Below are positions 1 to 8,332 of a DNA stretch of 64,000 nucleotides, one piece after another. This stretch comes from JAEUPI01 sp046348365 (GTDB taxonomy: Bacteria > Pseudomonadota > Gammaproteobacteria > Burkholderiales > Burkholderiaceae_C). Position numbers and translations under genes: made by a program. Below the pieces are notes generated by a model. That model worked only from the letters and a program-made list of their open reading frames with translations, ran no database searches and was not told the origin of the DNA. The DNA is taken from the NCBI GenBank assembly GCA_046348365.1, contig JAXMEL010000007.1, positions 62,001 through 126,000 on the forward strand, read 5' to 3'. Within the stretch, counting starts at the first letter, position 1. Each line of letters begins with the position of its first letter.

Positions 1-160
1 GTTGCGGCGCAACCTATGTCATATAGAAGACAAAAAATATTCTCCTGTCAAAACAATAAGTTAGATGTCTAATTCCCTATTGCGGAAATCAAATGAGCCT
101 GATGGAAACGCCATCGACGGAGTAATCGCTCCACATGCCGTATTGCGAAACGACGAATTC
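1..160. other. AT-rich noncoding left edge
   Basis: This stretch is much richer in A and T than anything else in the window and carries no convincing gene. On the minus strand it has a TTGACA hexamer (46-51) followed about 18 bases later by a poor -10 match, so a promoter firing out of the window is possible but weak. The contrast in composition may mean a junction with foreign DNA to the left, which cannot be seen here. Confidence 0.35.
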
Positions 161-883
161 TCATCGTGAAAATCCGCCTGTGGTGCTGAGCCAGCGCGCA
201 TAGATACGGTCGGCCAAGGCCTGCTGAGCCGCCAGGCGGGCGTCAGTGTCCTGCCTGATCTGCTGCGGGCTGTGCACCGAGCCGGTCCCCTGTCGCAGCG
301 CGTCGGCGTAGGCCGGCTCGGCGCCGGCGAGCCAATCGGAGATCTTGCCGGCGTCGATCTCGACGTGGAACTGCATCGCCAGATGCGCTCCGATCGCGAA
401 CGCCTGGTTCGGGCACGCCGCGCTCTCGGCCAGCAGCACCGCGCCCGGCGGCAGCGCGAAGCTCTCGTAGTGCCAGTGAAAGACGTGCTGCTCGCGCGTA
501 GCGCCGAACCAGCTGCGCGCCTCGGGCACGTCGCGCACGCCGATGCGTTGCCAGCCGATCTCGGGCGCGGGCGATGCCTGCACGCGCGCGCCCAGCGCAT
601 GCGCCATCAACTGGCCGCCGAGGCAATGACCCAGCACGGGGATCTGCGCCGCCATCGCCTGCAGGATCAGCCGCTCGGCATCGCGCAGGTACGGCAGATC
701 GTCGTTGACGCTCATCGCACCGCCCAGCACGGCGAGCGCCGAGCAGCCGCCGATGTCGGGTGGAAACGGCTCTCCCGACGTGGCGTGACGCACCGTCAGC
801 GGCACGCCCTCGCGTCGTGCCCAGCTGCCGAGATAGCCGGCGCCATCGTCGGGCATGAACTGCAGGATCAGCACGGGTTGCAT
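161..883 (-). CDS. Class I glutamine amidotransferase (GMP-synthase-like)
   Basis: A 240-residue stand-alone triad-type glutamine amidotransferase. The nucleophile elbow GHCLGG carries Cys87, and the His/Glu pair of the triad is in QFHVE (His173, Glu175), so the glutaminase site looks intact. No synthetase domain is attached, which fits the GuaA-like amidotransferase family whose members act on small amines, glutathione-type compounds or unknown partners. It is transcribed away from the hemerythrin gene, with about 175 bases between the start codons. The substrate cannot be told from sequence; the family assignment is firm and the exact role is unknown. Confidence 0.85.
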   Translation of the reverse strand: MQPVLILQFMPDDGAGYLGSWARREGVPLTVRHATSGEPFPPDIGGCSALAVLGGAMSVNDDLPYLRDAERLILQAMAAQIPVLGHCLGGQLMAHALGARVQASPAPEIGWQRIGVRDVPEARSWFGATREQHVFHWHYESFALPPGAVLLAESAACPNQAFAIGAHLAMQFHVEIDAGKISDWLAGAEPAYADALRQGTGSVHSPQQIRQDTDARLAAQQALADRIYARWLSTTGGFSR

Positions 884-991
884 CGTCGGCGTGTGTTCGG
901 TCGTGTGCGGCAGACCGCATCATCGCGCGAAGCGTGATTCCCCCCGGACTCGGCGGCCTCTGGCCGTGCAGCGCCGTGGGCTGGCAGCCAC

Positions 992-1005
992 TTGACCTGG
1001 CGCAA
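992..1005. promoter_or_regulatory. FNR/FixK-type box upstream of the hemerythrin gene
   Basis: TTGACCTGGCGCAA fits the FixK/FNR pattern TTG[AC]-N6-[GT]CAA. An AAGAAT -10-like hexamer lies at 1027-1032, which would place the transcription start near 1040, about 41 bases from the centre of the box. That is the spacing of class II FNR/CRP-activated promoters. This is pattern evidence only. Confidence 0.45.
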
Positions 1006-1059
1006 GGCGCCGAGGTCGCGGAACCGAAGAATGGCTGATCCGTGAATCGAGGTCAGGCC

Positions 1060-1551
1060 ATGAGCACGCGCACCGCTGCGAGTCCCCGGGGAACGACGTC
1101 GACGTCGCGCCCGATCCTGGACTCCGTCGATGCCACGCACCGCGAGATCCTCGGCGCGCTGACGCAGCTCGAACAACTGGTGACCCACCTGTCCGAGCAC
1201 GGCAGCGACTCGGTCGCCCAGCAGTCGGCAGCGCAGGTGTGCCGCTTCTTCTCGACGGTGGCGCGCCAGCATCACCTGGAAGAGGAGCGCCAGATCTTTC
1301 CGCCGCTGCTCGTCCGCGCCGACGCCGAGCTGGCCCAGCAGATCCAGCGTCTGCAGCAGGACCACGGCTGGCTCGAGGAAGACTGGATCGAGCTGTCGCC
1401 GCTGCTGCAGGCCGTGGCCGAAGGGCAGAACGTCTACGAGGTGGAGACCTTGCGCCAGGGCGTGAACGTCTTCGTCAACCTCTATCACGAGCACATCGCG
1501 CTCGAAGACTCGATGATCTTCCCGGCCGCGCGCCGCCAGAGCCAGGCCTAG
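1060..1551 (+). CDS. Hemerythrin HHE-domain protein
   Basis: A 163-residue four-helix hemerythrin-like protein that should bind a di-iron centre. The iron-ligand segments are visible in order: DATHREIL, ARQHHLEEERQIFPP, QDHGWLEEDW and LYHEHIALEDSMIFP. Family members bind oxygen or nitric oxide, or help protect against nitrosative stress; which applies here is not shown by the sequence. I chose the ATG rather than an in-frame GTG 18 bases upstream, because the inferred promoter places transcription start almost on the GTG. An FNR/FixK-type site lies about 55 bases before the ATG, which suggests control by oxygen or NO through an FNR-family regulator such as the one encoded near 9 kb. Confidence 0.85.
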   Translation: MSTRTAASPRGTTSTSRPILDSVDATHREILGALTQLEQLVTHLSEHGSDSVAQQSAAQVCRFFSTVARQHHLEEERQIFPPLLVRADAELAQQIQRLQQDHGWLEEDWIELSPLLQAVAEGQNVYEVETLRQGVNVFVNLYHEHIALEDSMIFPAARRQSQA

Positions 1552-1642
1552 CCGCCGCGGCCGCCGGCCCGGCGCGGGCCGCGCCACAGTTCATCCCCGT
1601 CATGCGCAGCTGCCCCGGCCGTGAGCACGGTCGTCGTGGTGG

Positions 1643-1658
1643 TGGCACAGTCATGCCA
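1643..1658. promoter_or_regulatory. Inverted repeat before the transaminase gene
   Basis: TGGCA-N6-TGCCA is a perfect 5+5 dyad 24 bases before the transaminase start codon, in the only non-coding stretch between hemerythrin and transaminase. It could be an operator for that gene. Short dyads are common by chance in GC-rich DNA, so confidence is low. Confidence 0.25.
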
Positions 1659-1681
1659 TTGACTCCCCGAAAGGTCTGCTG

Positions 1682-2983
1682 ATGAAACTCGACGCGTTCT
1701 GGATGCCCTTCACGGCCAATCGCCAGTTCAAGAAGGAGCCCCGACTGTTCGCCAAGGCGAGCGGCATGCACTACTGGACGCCCGAAGGCCGGCAGGTGCT
1801 CGACGGCGTGGCCGGGCTGTGGTGCGTCAACGCCGGCCACGGCCGCCCGCGCATCGTCAAGGCCATCCAGGAGCAGGCGGCGGAGATGGATTACGCGCCG
1901 CCGTTCCAGATGGGCCACCCCAAGGCGTTCGAGCTGGCCGAGGAGGCCGTGAAGCTCGCACCCGAGGGCCTGACGAAGCTCTTCTTCACCAACTCCGGCT
2001 CCGAGGCCGTCGAGACGGCGCTCAAGATGGCCATCGCCTACCACCGCGCTCGTGGTGAAGGCCACCGCACGCGCCTGATCGGCCGCGAGCGCGGCTACCA
2101 CGGCGTGAACTTCGGCGGCATCTCGGTCGGCGGCATGGTGGCCAACCGCAAGATGTTCGGCACGCTGCTGGCCGGCGTGGACCACCTGCGCCACACCCAC
2201 GATCTCGCGCGCAACGCGTTCAGCGTCGGCCAGCCCGAGCATGGCGCAGAACTCGCCGACGACCTCGAGCGGCTGTGCCTGCTGCACGACCCGTCGACGA
2301 TCGCCGCGGTGATCGTCGAGCCCATCGCGGGGTCGGCCGGTGTGTTCCTGCCGCCCAAGGGCTATCTGCAGCGCCTGCGCGAGATCTGCGACAAGCATGG
2401 CATCCTGCTGATCTTCGACGAGGTGATCACCGGTTTCGGCCGCACCGGCAAGCCGTTCGCGGCACAGACCTTCGGTGTCACGCCCGACCTGATGACGCTG
2501 GCCAAGGGCATCACCAACGGTGCGGTGCCGATGGGCGGCGTGTTCGTGAAGCAGTCGATCCACGACGCGTTCATGAACGGGCCGGAACACCTGATCGAGT
2601 TCTTCCACGGCTACACCTACTCGGCGCATCCGCTCGCCTGCGCGGCCGGCCTGGGTACGCTGGCCACCTATGCCGAGGAAGGCCTGCTCACGCGCGCGGC
2701 CACGCTGCAGGGCTACTTCGCCGAAGCGGTGCATTCGCTGAAGGGCCAGCCCAACGTGATCGACATCCGCAACCTCGGGCTCGTGGCCGGCATCGAGCTG
2801 CAGCCCATCGCCGGCGAACCGGCCAAGCGCGCCTTCACGATCTTCAAGGACTGCTTCGACAAAGGCGTGCTGGTGCGTGTGACGGGCGACATCGTCGCGC
2901 TGTCGCCGCCGCTCATCGTCGAACGCGCGCACATCGACCAGATCGTCGACACCTTGAAGGGCGCGATCCAGCGCGCCGCATGA
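1682..2983 (+). CDS. Class III omega-amino acid:pyruvate aminotransferase
   Basis: A 433-residue fold-type I PLP enzyme of aminotransferase class III. The PLP-binding lysine is Lys275 in TLAKGITNG. LIFDEVITGFGRTG supplies the Asp that holds the pyridine nitrogen, and TNSGSEAVETALK is the phosphate-binding loop. The N-terminus (DAFWMPFTANRQFK) is typical of beta-alanine or omega-amino acid:pyruvate transaminases, which move the terminal amino group of beta-alanine and related amines to pyruvate. A DMT-family permease follows after 41 bases in the same direction and may export or import a related compound. The precise amine donor is not predictable; class III membership is certain. Confidence 0.9.
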   Translation: MKLDAFWMPFTANRQFKKEPRLFAKASGMHYWTPEGRQVLDGVAGLWCVNAGHGRPRIVKAIQEQAAEMDYAPPFQMGHPKAFELAEEAVKLAPEGLTKLFFTNSGSEAVETALKMAIAYHRARGEGHRTRLIGRERGYHGVNFGGISVGGMVANRKMFGTLLAGVDHLRHTHDLARNAFSVGQPEHGAELADDLERLCLLHDPSTIAAVIVEPIAGSAGVFLPPKGYLQRLREICDKHGILLIFDEVITGFGRTGKPFAAQTFGVTPDLMTLAKGITNGAVPMGGVFVKQSIHDAFMNGPEHLIEFFHGYTYSAHPLACAAGLGTLATYAEEGLLTRAATLQGYFAEAVHSLKGQPNVIDIRNLGLVAGIELQPIAGEPAKRAFTIFKDCFDKGVLVRVTGDIVALSPPLIVERAHIDQIVDTLKGAIQRAA

Positions 2984-3024
2984 CGCCCGCAGGGCCGCTT
3001 CGCCGCTGCGGCTGACGCGCCCCG

Positions 3025-3951
3025 ATGAGCGCAGCGCGTGCAGCGGGCGCGCCGCTGGCCGCCTACGCCTGCCTGGCCGCGAGCATGGCGCTGGCGGGCA
3101 GCTACGTGGGCCTGTCGAAGCTGCTGGTCGGCGTGCTGCCGGTGTTCCTGCTGGCCTGGATGCGCTTCGCGATCGCCGCGGTGGCGATGGCGCACTGGAC
3201 ACTGCGCGCACCGGGCGAGGCGCCGCTGTCGCCGCACGACCGCGTGCTGCTGTTCTGGGAGAGCTTCCTCGGCAACTTCCTGTTCTCGGTGTGCATGCTC
3301 TATGGCGTGGCGCTCAGCTCGGCGGTGTCGGCCGGGGTGGTGATGGCGGGCATTCCGGCCGCGGTGGCGATCCTCTCGCGCGTCGTCCTGCACGAGCGCC
3401 TGAACGTGCGCACGTGGTCGGCGATCGCCTGCGCGGTGGCCGGCATCGCGCTGCTGGCGCTGGCGCGGCCAGGTGGCTCGACAGCGGCCGGGTCGCGCCC
3501 GGCCTGGGAGGTTGCGGCCGGCCACGCGCTGCTGATCGGCGCCACGTTGTGCGAGGCGAGCTACGTGGTCATCGGCAAGCGGCTGGCGGCCAAGGTCTCG
3601 CCACGGCGCATCAGTGCGCTCATCAACCTGTGGGGCCTTGCGCTCGTGACACCGTTCGGGCTGTGGCAGGCGCTGCACTTCGCGTTCGGCGGCGTGTCGG
3701 CATCCACCTGGGCCCTGCTCGTCTTCTACGCGTTGGCTGCCAGCATGTGGGCGGTGTGGCTATGGATGCAGGGCCTGCGCCACGTGCCGGCGGCGCGGGC
3801 CGGTGTGTTCGCCGTCATGCTGCCGGTGACCGCTGCGCTGGTGGGCGTGCTCGTCCTCGGCGAGCCGTTCGGCGCCGCGCACGCGCTGGCCTTCGCGGCG
3901 GCCCTTGCCGGGTTGCTGCTGGCCACGTGGCCGGCAACCGGCTCAGGTTGA
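3025..3951 (+). CDS. DMT-superfamily (EamA) permease
   Basis: A 308-residue inner-membrane protein with about ten hydrophobic segments arranged as two EamA repeats, the first opening with AAYACLAASMALAGSYVGLSK. Members move small metabolites or amino acids, often outward. It follows the omega-transaminase closely and is probably in the same transcript, hinting that the cargo is an amino acid or amine linked to that enzyme; this is inference. Its 3' end overlaps the convergent dusA gene by nine bases, so the two terminate against each other with no room for a separate terminator. Confidence 0.85.
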   Translation: MSAARAAGAPLAAYACLAASMALAGSYVGLSKLLVGVLPVFLLAWMRFAIAAVAMAHWTLRAPGEAPLSPHDRVLLFWESFLGNFLFSVCMLYGVALSSAVSAGVVMAGIPAAVAILSRVVLHERLNVRTWSAIACAVAGIALLALARPGGSTAAGSRPAWEVAAGHALLIGATLCEASYVVIGKRLAAKVSPRRISALINLWGLALVTPFGLWQALHFAFGGVSASTWALLVFYALAASMWAVWLWMQGLRHVPAARAGVFAVMLPVTAALVGVLVLGEPFGAAHALAFAAALAGLLLATWPATGSG

Positions 3952-4986
3952 GGGTGTCTGCGTGTCGAGGGCGCCGGTGCACGCGGTGTCGATCGGTGTC
4001 GCGCCTGCACTCGCCAACGCGGCCAGCGCGCGCCGATGCACCTCGCGCGGCGGCAGCGCCGCCAGCTGGTGATCGGACCACACCTGTCGCCAGCGGCGCG
4101 CTCCACCCTGCCCCAGGCGCAGGCCCATCATGTGGCGCGCGATGCGCGGCCATGGCGTGCCGTGCAGGCGGGCCTCGCGTTCCATGTAGGCCACCATCGC
4201 GGCCTCGACCGCATCGCGCTGCGACGCCGGCGACGTGGCGCCCAGGAAGCGCCGATCCCATTCGCTCATCAACCACGGATCGTGGTACGCCGCGCGCCCG
4301 ACCATCACGCCGTCGGCCTGCGCGAGGTGTTCCTGCACCGCCTGCTGCGTCGTGATGCCGCCGTTGGCCACGAACCACAACTGCGGAAAGTCGCGCCGCA
4401 GACGTGCCACCACGTCGTGCCGCAGCGGCGGAACCTCGCGGTTCTCCTTCGGGCTCAGGCCCTCGAGCCAGGCGTTGCGTGCGTGCACGATGAACACGCT
4501 GCATCCGCCGTCGGCGACGGTGCCGACGAAATCGCGCACGAAGTCGTAGCGCTCGTCGCGATCGATGCCGATGCGGTGCTTCACCGTCACCGGCAGCATG
4601 GTGGCGCCGCGCATCGCCGCCACGCAGTCACGCACGAGCGCGGGCTCGGCCATCAGGCAGGCGCCGAAGGCGCCGCGCTGCACGCGTTTGCTGGGGCAGC
4701 CGCAGTTGAGGTTGATCTCGTCGTAGCCCCAGCGCTCGGCCAGGCGCGCGCAGCGCGCGAGGTCGGCAGGCTCGCTGCCGCCGAGCTGCAGCGCGAGCGG
4801 ATGCTCGACGTCGCTGAAATCCAGATGCCGCGGCACGTCGCCGTGCAGCAGCGCACCGCTGGTCACCATCTCGGTGTACAGGCGCGTGCGCGCGGTGATC
4901 AGGCGATGGAACGTGCGGCAGTGCCGGTCGGTCCATTCCATCATCGGCGCCACGCACAGGCGCCAGGGCATGGTGGATGCAGGCAT
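3943..4986 (-). CDS. dusA: tRNA-dihydrouridine synthase A
   Basis: A 347-residue FMN-dependent TIM-barrel enzyme that reduces uridine in the tRNA D-loop. VAPMMEWTDRHCR near the N-terminus and INLNCGCPSKRVQRGAFGACLM with catalytic Cys97 are DusA signatures. FVANGGI and DGVMVGRAAYHDPW form the phosphate-binding part of the barrel, and the C-terminal helical domain follows. E. coli DusA modifies U20/U20a, so the same target is expected. An alternative start five codons downstream (MPWRL) is equally possible. The gene stands alone on the minus strand and converges with the DMT permease. Confidence 0.93.
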   Translation of the reverse strand: MPASTMPWRLCVAPMMEWTDRHCRTFHRLITARTRLYTEMVTSGALLHGDVPRHLDFSDVEHPLALQLGGSEPADLARCARLAERWGYDEINLNCGCPSKRVQRGAFGACLMAEPALVRDCVAAMRGATMLPVTVKHRIGIDRDERYDFVRDFVGTVADGGCSVFIVHARNAWLEGLSPKENREVPPLRHDVVARLRRDFPQLWFVANGGITTQQAVQEHLAQADGVMVGRAAYHDPWLMSEWDRRFLGATSPASQRDAVEAAMVAYMEREARLHGTPWPRIARHMMGLRLGQGGARRWRQVWSDHQLAALPPREVHRRALAALASAGATPIDTACTGALDTQTPST

Positions 4987-5065
4987 CGGACCGCAGGTGA
5001 ACCCAGCCGCGGAGTGCGGCGCCCGATTGTCCGTCAGGCGATCGCGTCGCCGCGGCGGCGCGCCT

Positions 5066-5407
5066 TCAGCGGCCGAGCTGGCGCGCGAACTCCCAGATCA
5101 GGAAGGCAGCGCCGCCGAAGATCGTGGCCAGCACCACGCCCGTCGGCACCTCGGTCCAGCGCCGGCGCCGCGGCGCCACGCGCTCGCGCGGCAGCCGGCT
5201 CGGCCGGGTGAAGCCCGAGTCCTGAGGCTGCTGCGACGGCTGGAACGTGCCGATCCGCGAGTCGTAGAGGTCGCCGTGCTGCGTGCTGGCCGGCCCGTAC
5301 TGGCTGTTCGGGAACAGGCCGCCGTAGCCGGTGGAGCGCATCAGCTCGCTCGGCCGGTCGTCCGGCCGCTCGTCATGCCATTCGAAGACGTGATAGTCCC
5401 GCGCCAT
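5066..5407 (-). CDS. Small single-pass membrane protein, unknown
   Basis: A 113-residue protein with no domain I can name. The N-terminal half is polar (MARDYHVFEWHDERPDD), followed by an Arg/Pro-rich stretch (RLPRERVAPRRRRW) and one hydrophobic segment at the C-terminus (GVVLATIFGGAAFLIWEF). It is likely a C-tail-anchored inner-membrane protein with the basic stretch on the cytoplasmic side. I took the internal ATG because the sequence upstream of it reads like non-coding DNA. It is divergent from the two-component operon. Function unknown. Confidence 0.6.
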   Translation of the reverse strand: MARDYHVFEWHDERPDDRPSELMRSTGYGGLFPNSQYGPASTQHGDLYDSRIGTFQPSQQPQDSGFTRPSRLPRERVAPRRRRWTEVPTGVVLATIFGGAAFLIWEFARQLGR

Positions 5408-5512
5408 GCGGGAAATTGTTCTGCATCCCGTAACCGCGCGACAGCCCGCGTTTGCAGGCCACCCTCGCGGCGGGGGCCTGCGGCCGTGACGGAATGCCAC
5501 GCCGCCCCTCAC

Positions 5513-5518
5513 TAGAAT
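5513..5518 (+). promoter_or_regulatory. -10-like TAGAAT before the response regulator
   Basis: A CTAGAAT motif sits 31 bases before the response-regulator ATG. The same heptamer precedes tRNA-Ser, tRNA-Arg and the cytochrome c gene in this window, which supports a sigma-70 -10 element. No good -35 is visible. Confidence 0.35.
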
Positions 5519-5549
5519 CCGCGGGTCTTCTGCGCCGCCCGCGCTCGCG

Positions 5550-6287
5550 ATGAGCAGTCCGCATCCCCAGAATCCGCTTGGCCACAGCCTGCTGATCGTC
5601 GACGACGACCCGCAGGTCTGCGAGCTGCTGCAGGACTACCTGGAGGGCAACGCGTTTCGCGTCGGCGTCGCCCCCAACGGCGAGCGCATGCGCCAGATGC
5701 TGGCGCGGCAACCCTTCGACCTCGTGCTGCTCGACCTCGGCCTGCCCGGCGAGGACGGCCTGGTGCTGATGCGCTGGCTGCGCGAGCAATGGCACGGCCC
5801 GGTCATCATCCTCACCGGCCGCGGCGAGGCCGTCGACCGCGTGGTCGGCCTGGAGCTCGGCGCCGACGACTACATCGGCAAGCCGTTCGACCTGCGCGAG
5901 CTGCTGGCGCGCGTGCGCGCGGTGCTGCGCCGGTCGCAGCCGGGTACGGCGCCGGCGCACACCGCGGTGTTCGAGTTCAACGGCTTCCGGCTCGACACCA
6001 AGGGCCGCACGTTGCATCGCGACGGCGGCACCGAGGTGACGTTGACCAACGGCGAATACGCGCTGCTGCTCGCGTTCCTGCAGGCGCCGCATCGCGTGCT
6101 GACGCGCGACGAGCTGCTCAACGCCACCCACGGCCGCGACGCCGGCCCCTACGACAAGACGATCGACGTGCAGGTCGGCCGGCTGCGGCGCAAGATCGAG
6201 CGCGACGCCTCGCAGCCCGAGCTGATCAAGGCGGTGCGCGGCGCGGGCTACCTGCTCACCGCCGACGTGCGGCGCATCCAGGCCTGA
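5550..6287 (+). CDS. OmpR/PhoB-family response regulator
   Basis: A 245-residue two-component regulator. The receiver domain (about 13-125) has the acidic pocket IVDDD (18-20), the phosphoacceptor Asp62 in LLDLGLPGEDG, and the conserved Lys of DDYIGKPF. A winged-helix DNA-binding domain (about 145-240) ends in the typical VRGAGYLL. It is 13 bases upstream of the sensor kinase gene and surely co-transcribed with it, so the kinase is the expected phosphate donor. Its target genes cannot be read from the sequence. Confidence 0.93.
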   Translation: MSSPHPQNPLGHSLLIVDDDPQVCELLQDYLEGNAFRVGVAPNGERMRQMLARQPFDLVLLDLGLPGEDGLVLMRWLREQWHGPVIILTGRGEAVDRVVGLELGADDYIGKPFDLRELLARVRAVLRRSQPGTAPAHTAVFEFNGFRLDTKGRTLHRDGGTEVTLTNGEYALLLAFLQAPHRVLTRDELLNATHGRDAGPYDKTIDVQVGRLRRKIERDASQPELIKAVRGAGYLLTADVRRIQA

Positions 6288-6300
6288 ACGCGAGCCGACC

Positions 6301-8316
6301 GTGACGGACCTGCATCGCCAGCTCGTCGAGATGTCGCCCGACGGCATCGTGGTGGTCGACGCGCGCGGCCGCATCATCCACGTCAACGCGCGGGCCGAGC
6401 GCCTGTTCGGCTATGCCGAGGGCCGCATGGTCGGCCTGCCGCTCGAGTCGCTGGTGCCGCAGCGCTTCCGCGCCGTGCACGACAAGCACCGCGCCCACTT
6501 CATGGGCCACGCCAATGCCCGCTCGATGGGCATCGGCATGCACCTGACGGGGCTGCGGCGCGACGGCAGCGAGTTCCCGGTCGAGGTCGGCCTGGCGCCG
6601 CTGACCGATGGCACCGGCCATGGCGTGGCGGCCGCGTACGTGCGCGACCTGTCGCCCACCGACCGCGGCCAGGCCACGTTCAAGCAGGTTCGCTACCAGG
6701 AGGTGGTGCGTCGCTTCAGCCAGGAGGCGTTCACCGAGCTGCACCTGGAGCGCGTGGTGCAGCGCGTGCCGCAGCTGCTGGTCGAGGCGCTGGACTGCGA
6801 GGCCGGCGAGCTGCTGCTGCTCAGCCGCGACCGCCGCGAGTTCTCGGTGCGCGCCGCGCACGGCGTCGACGACGAGACGCGCGAAGCGCTGCGGATGCCG
6901 AACACCGATCGCTCGATGCCTGGTTTCGTGATCGACCACAACGAACCGATCGTCGCCGACGATTTGCGCACCGAAACGCGCTGGCGCGTCAACCCCGCGA
7001 TTCTCGCTGCCGGCTACCGCGCGCTGCTGGCGGTGCCGGTGCAGCTGCGCGGCCAGCCCGTGGGCGTGCTGACGGCCCGCTCGCCCGAGATCAAGCGCTT
7101 CGCCCACGACGACGTGAGCGCGATGACGGCGATCGCCTACCTCGTGTCGGTGGTGCTGGAGCGCCAGCAGAACGAGGAGCGCCTGGCGCAGGGGCAGAAG
7201 ATGGAAGCGCTGGGCCAGCTCACCGGCGGCGTGGCCCATGACTTCAACAACATCCTCACCGTCGTGCTCGGCAACCTGCAGCTGCTCGACGACCTGCTGC
7301 AGGGGCAGGCGCGGTCGCTCAAGTACGCCACCGCGGCGGCGCGCGCCGCCTCGCGCGGCGCCGACCTCACGCGCAAGCTGCTGGCCTTCGCGCGGCGGCA
7401 GCCGCTGGCCTCGCGGCCGGTGCCGGTGGAGAGCTTCTTTCGCAGCTGGAACGAACTGCTCGGGCGCACGCTCGACGCATCGATCCGGCTCGTCACGCAG
7501 TGGGCCGAGCACGGCCTGGTGCTGAACGCCGACCCGAGCCTGCTCGAAACCGCGCTGCTCAACCTCGCGCTCAATGCGCGCGATGCGATGCCCGGCGGCG
7601 GCACGCTCACCGTGTCGGCCGAGCCGGTGTCGGTGGCCCGCGACGACCCCGCCGACAGCCGCGAACTCGCTGCCGGTGCCTATGTGCTGATCTCGGTCTC
7701 CGACACCGGCCACGGCATGGACGCCGAAGTCATGCGCCACATGTTCGAGCCGTTCTTCAGCACCAAGGGCGGCCGCGGCAGCGGCCTCGGCCTGGCGATG
7801 GTGTACGGCTTCGTGCGCCAGAGCGGCGGCGGCATCGCCGTCTACAGCGAGCCCGGCCGCGGCACCACGTTCAAGCTCTACCTGCCGCGCGTGACGCACG
7901 GCGACATCGCCGAGGCCGGCGCGGCCGAACCGCGCCGCGGCGGCAACGAGCGCATCCTGCTGGTCGAGGACGACGACGACGTGCGCGCCGTGGCGAGCAG
8001 CTTCTTGAGCCAGCTCGGCTACCGCGTGGTCGAGGTCGCCGACGCTCGGTCCGCGCTCGACCTGCTCGAGCGCGATCGCGGCGTCGACCTGCTGTTCTCC
8101 GACGTGGTGCTGCCCGGCGGCATGAGCGGGCCGCAGCTCGCGCAGACGGCGATCGCTCGCATGCCCGGGCTACGGGCGCTGCTCGCCTCGGGCTATCCGC
8201 GCGACGCGCTCAGCGGCCTGAGCGGCGACCTCGAGCACGTGGCCCTGCTCACCAAACCCTATTCGCGCGATGACCTGGCGCGCGCCGTGCGGCGCGCACT
8301 CGACGCTTCGTACTGA
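6301..8316 (+). CDS. Hybrid sensor histidine kinase (PAS-GAF-HK-REC)
   Basis: A 671-residue kinase with a GTG start. In order: a PAS domain (about 5-120; ARAERLFGYAEGRMVG), a GAF domain (about 140-285; ALLAVPVQLRGQPVGVL), a dimerisation/phosphoacceptor region with His313 in GGVAHDFNN, an HATPase with N-box NLALNARDAM and G-box GRGSGLGLAMVYGF, and a C-terminal receiver (about 550-671) with Asp601 in LLFSDVVLPGG. There is no membrane segment, so sensing is cytosolic through PAS/GAF. The partner regulator is immediately upstream. With a receiver but no Hpt domain on the kinase, phosphate flow is either direct to the partner or uses the attached receiver as a brake or sink. Confidence 0.92.
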   Translation: MTDLHRQLVEMSPDGIVVVDARGRIIHVNARAERLFGYAEGRMVGLPLESLVPQRFRAVHDKHRAHFMGHANARSMGIGMHLTGLRRDGSEFPVEVGLAPLTDGTGHGVAAAYVRDLSPTDRGQATFKQVRYQEVVRRFSQEAFTELHLERVVQRVPQLLVEALDCEAGELLLLSRDRREFSVRAAHGVDDETREALRMPNTDRSMPGFVIDHNEPIVADDLRTETRWRVNPAILAAGYRALLAVPVQLRGQPVGVLTARSPEIKRFAHDDVSAMTAIAYLVSVVLERQQNEERLAQGQKMEALGQLTGGVAHDFNNILTVVLGNLQLLDDLLQGQARSLKYATAAARAASRGADLTRKLLAFARRQPLASRPVPVESFFRSWNELLGRTLDASIRLVTQWAEHGLVLNADPSLLETALLNLALNARDAMPGGGTLTVSAEPVSVARDDPADSRELAAGAYVLISVSDTGHGMDAEVMRHMFEPFFSTKGGRGSGLGLAMVYGFVRQSGGGIAVYSEPGRGTTFKLYLPRVTHGDIAEAGAAEPRRGGNERILLVEDDDDVRAVASSFLSQLGYRVVEVADARSALDLLERDRGVDLLFSDVVLPGGMSGPQLAQTAIARMPGLRALLASGYPRDALSGLSGDLEHVALLTKPYSRDDLARAVRRALDASY

Positions 8317-8332
8317 AAGACTCGCCGCCGGC

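Noticed and set aside
1643..1660. Sigma-54-like promoter (TGGCAC...) before the transaminase
   Set aside because: The GG and GC cores are nine rather than ten bases apart and the -12 half is TGCCA, so it does not meet the strict sigma-54 spacing.
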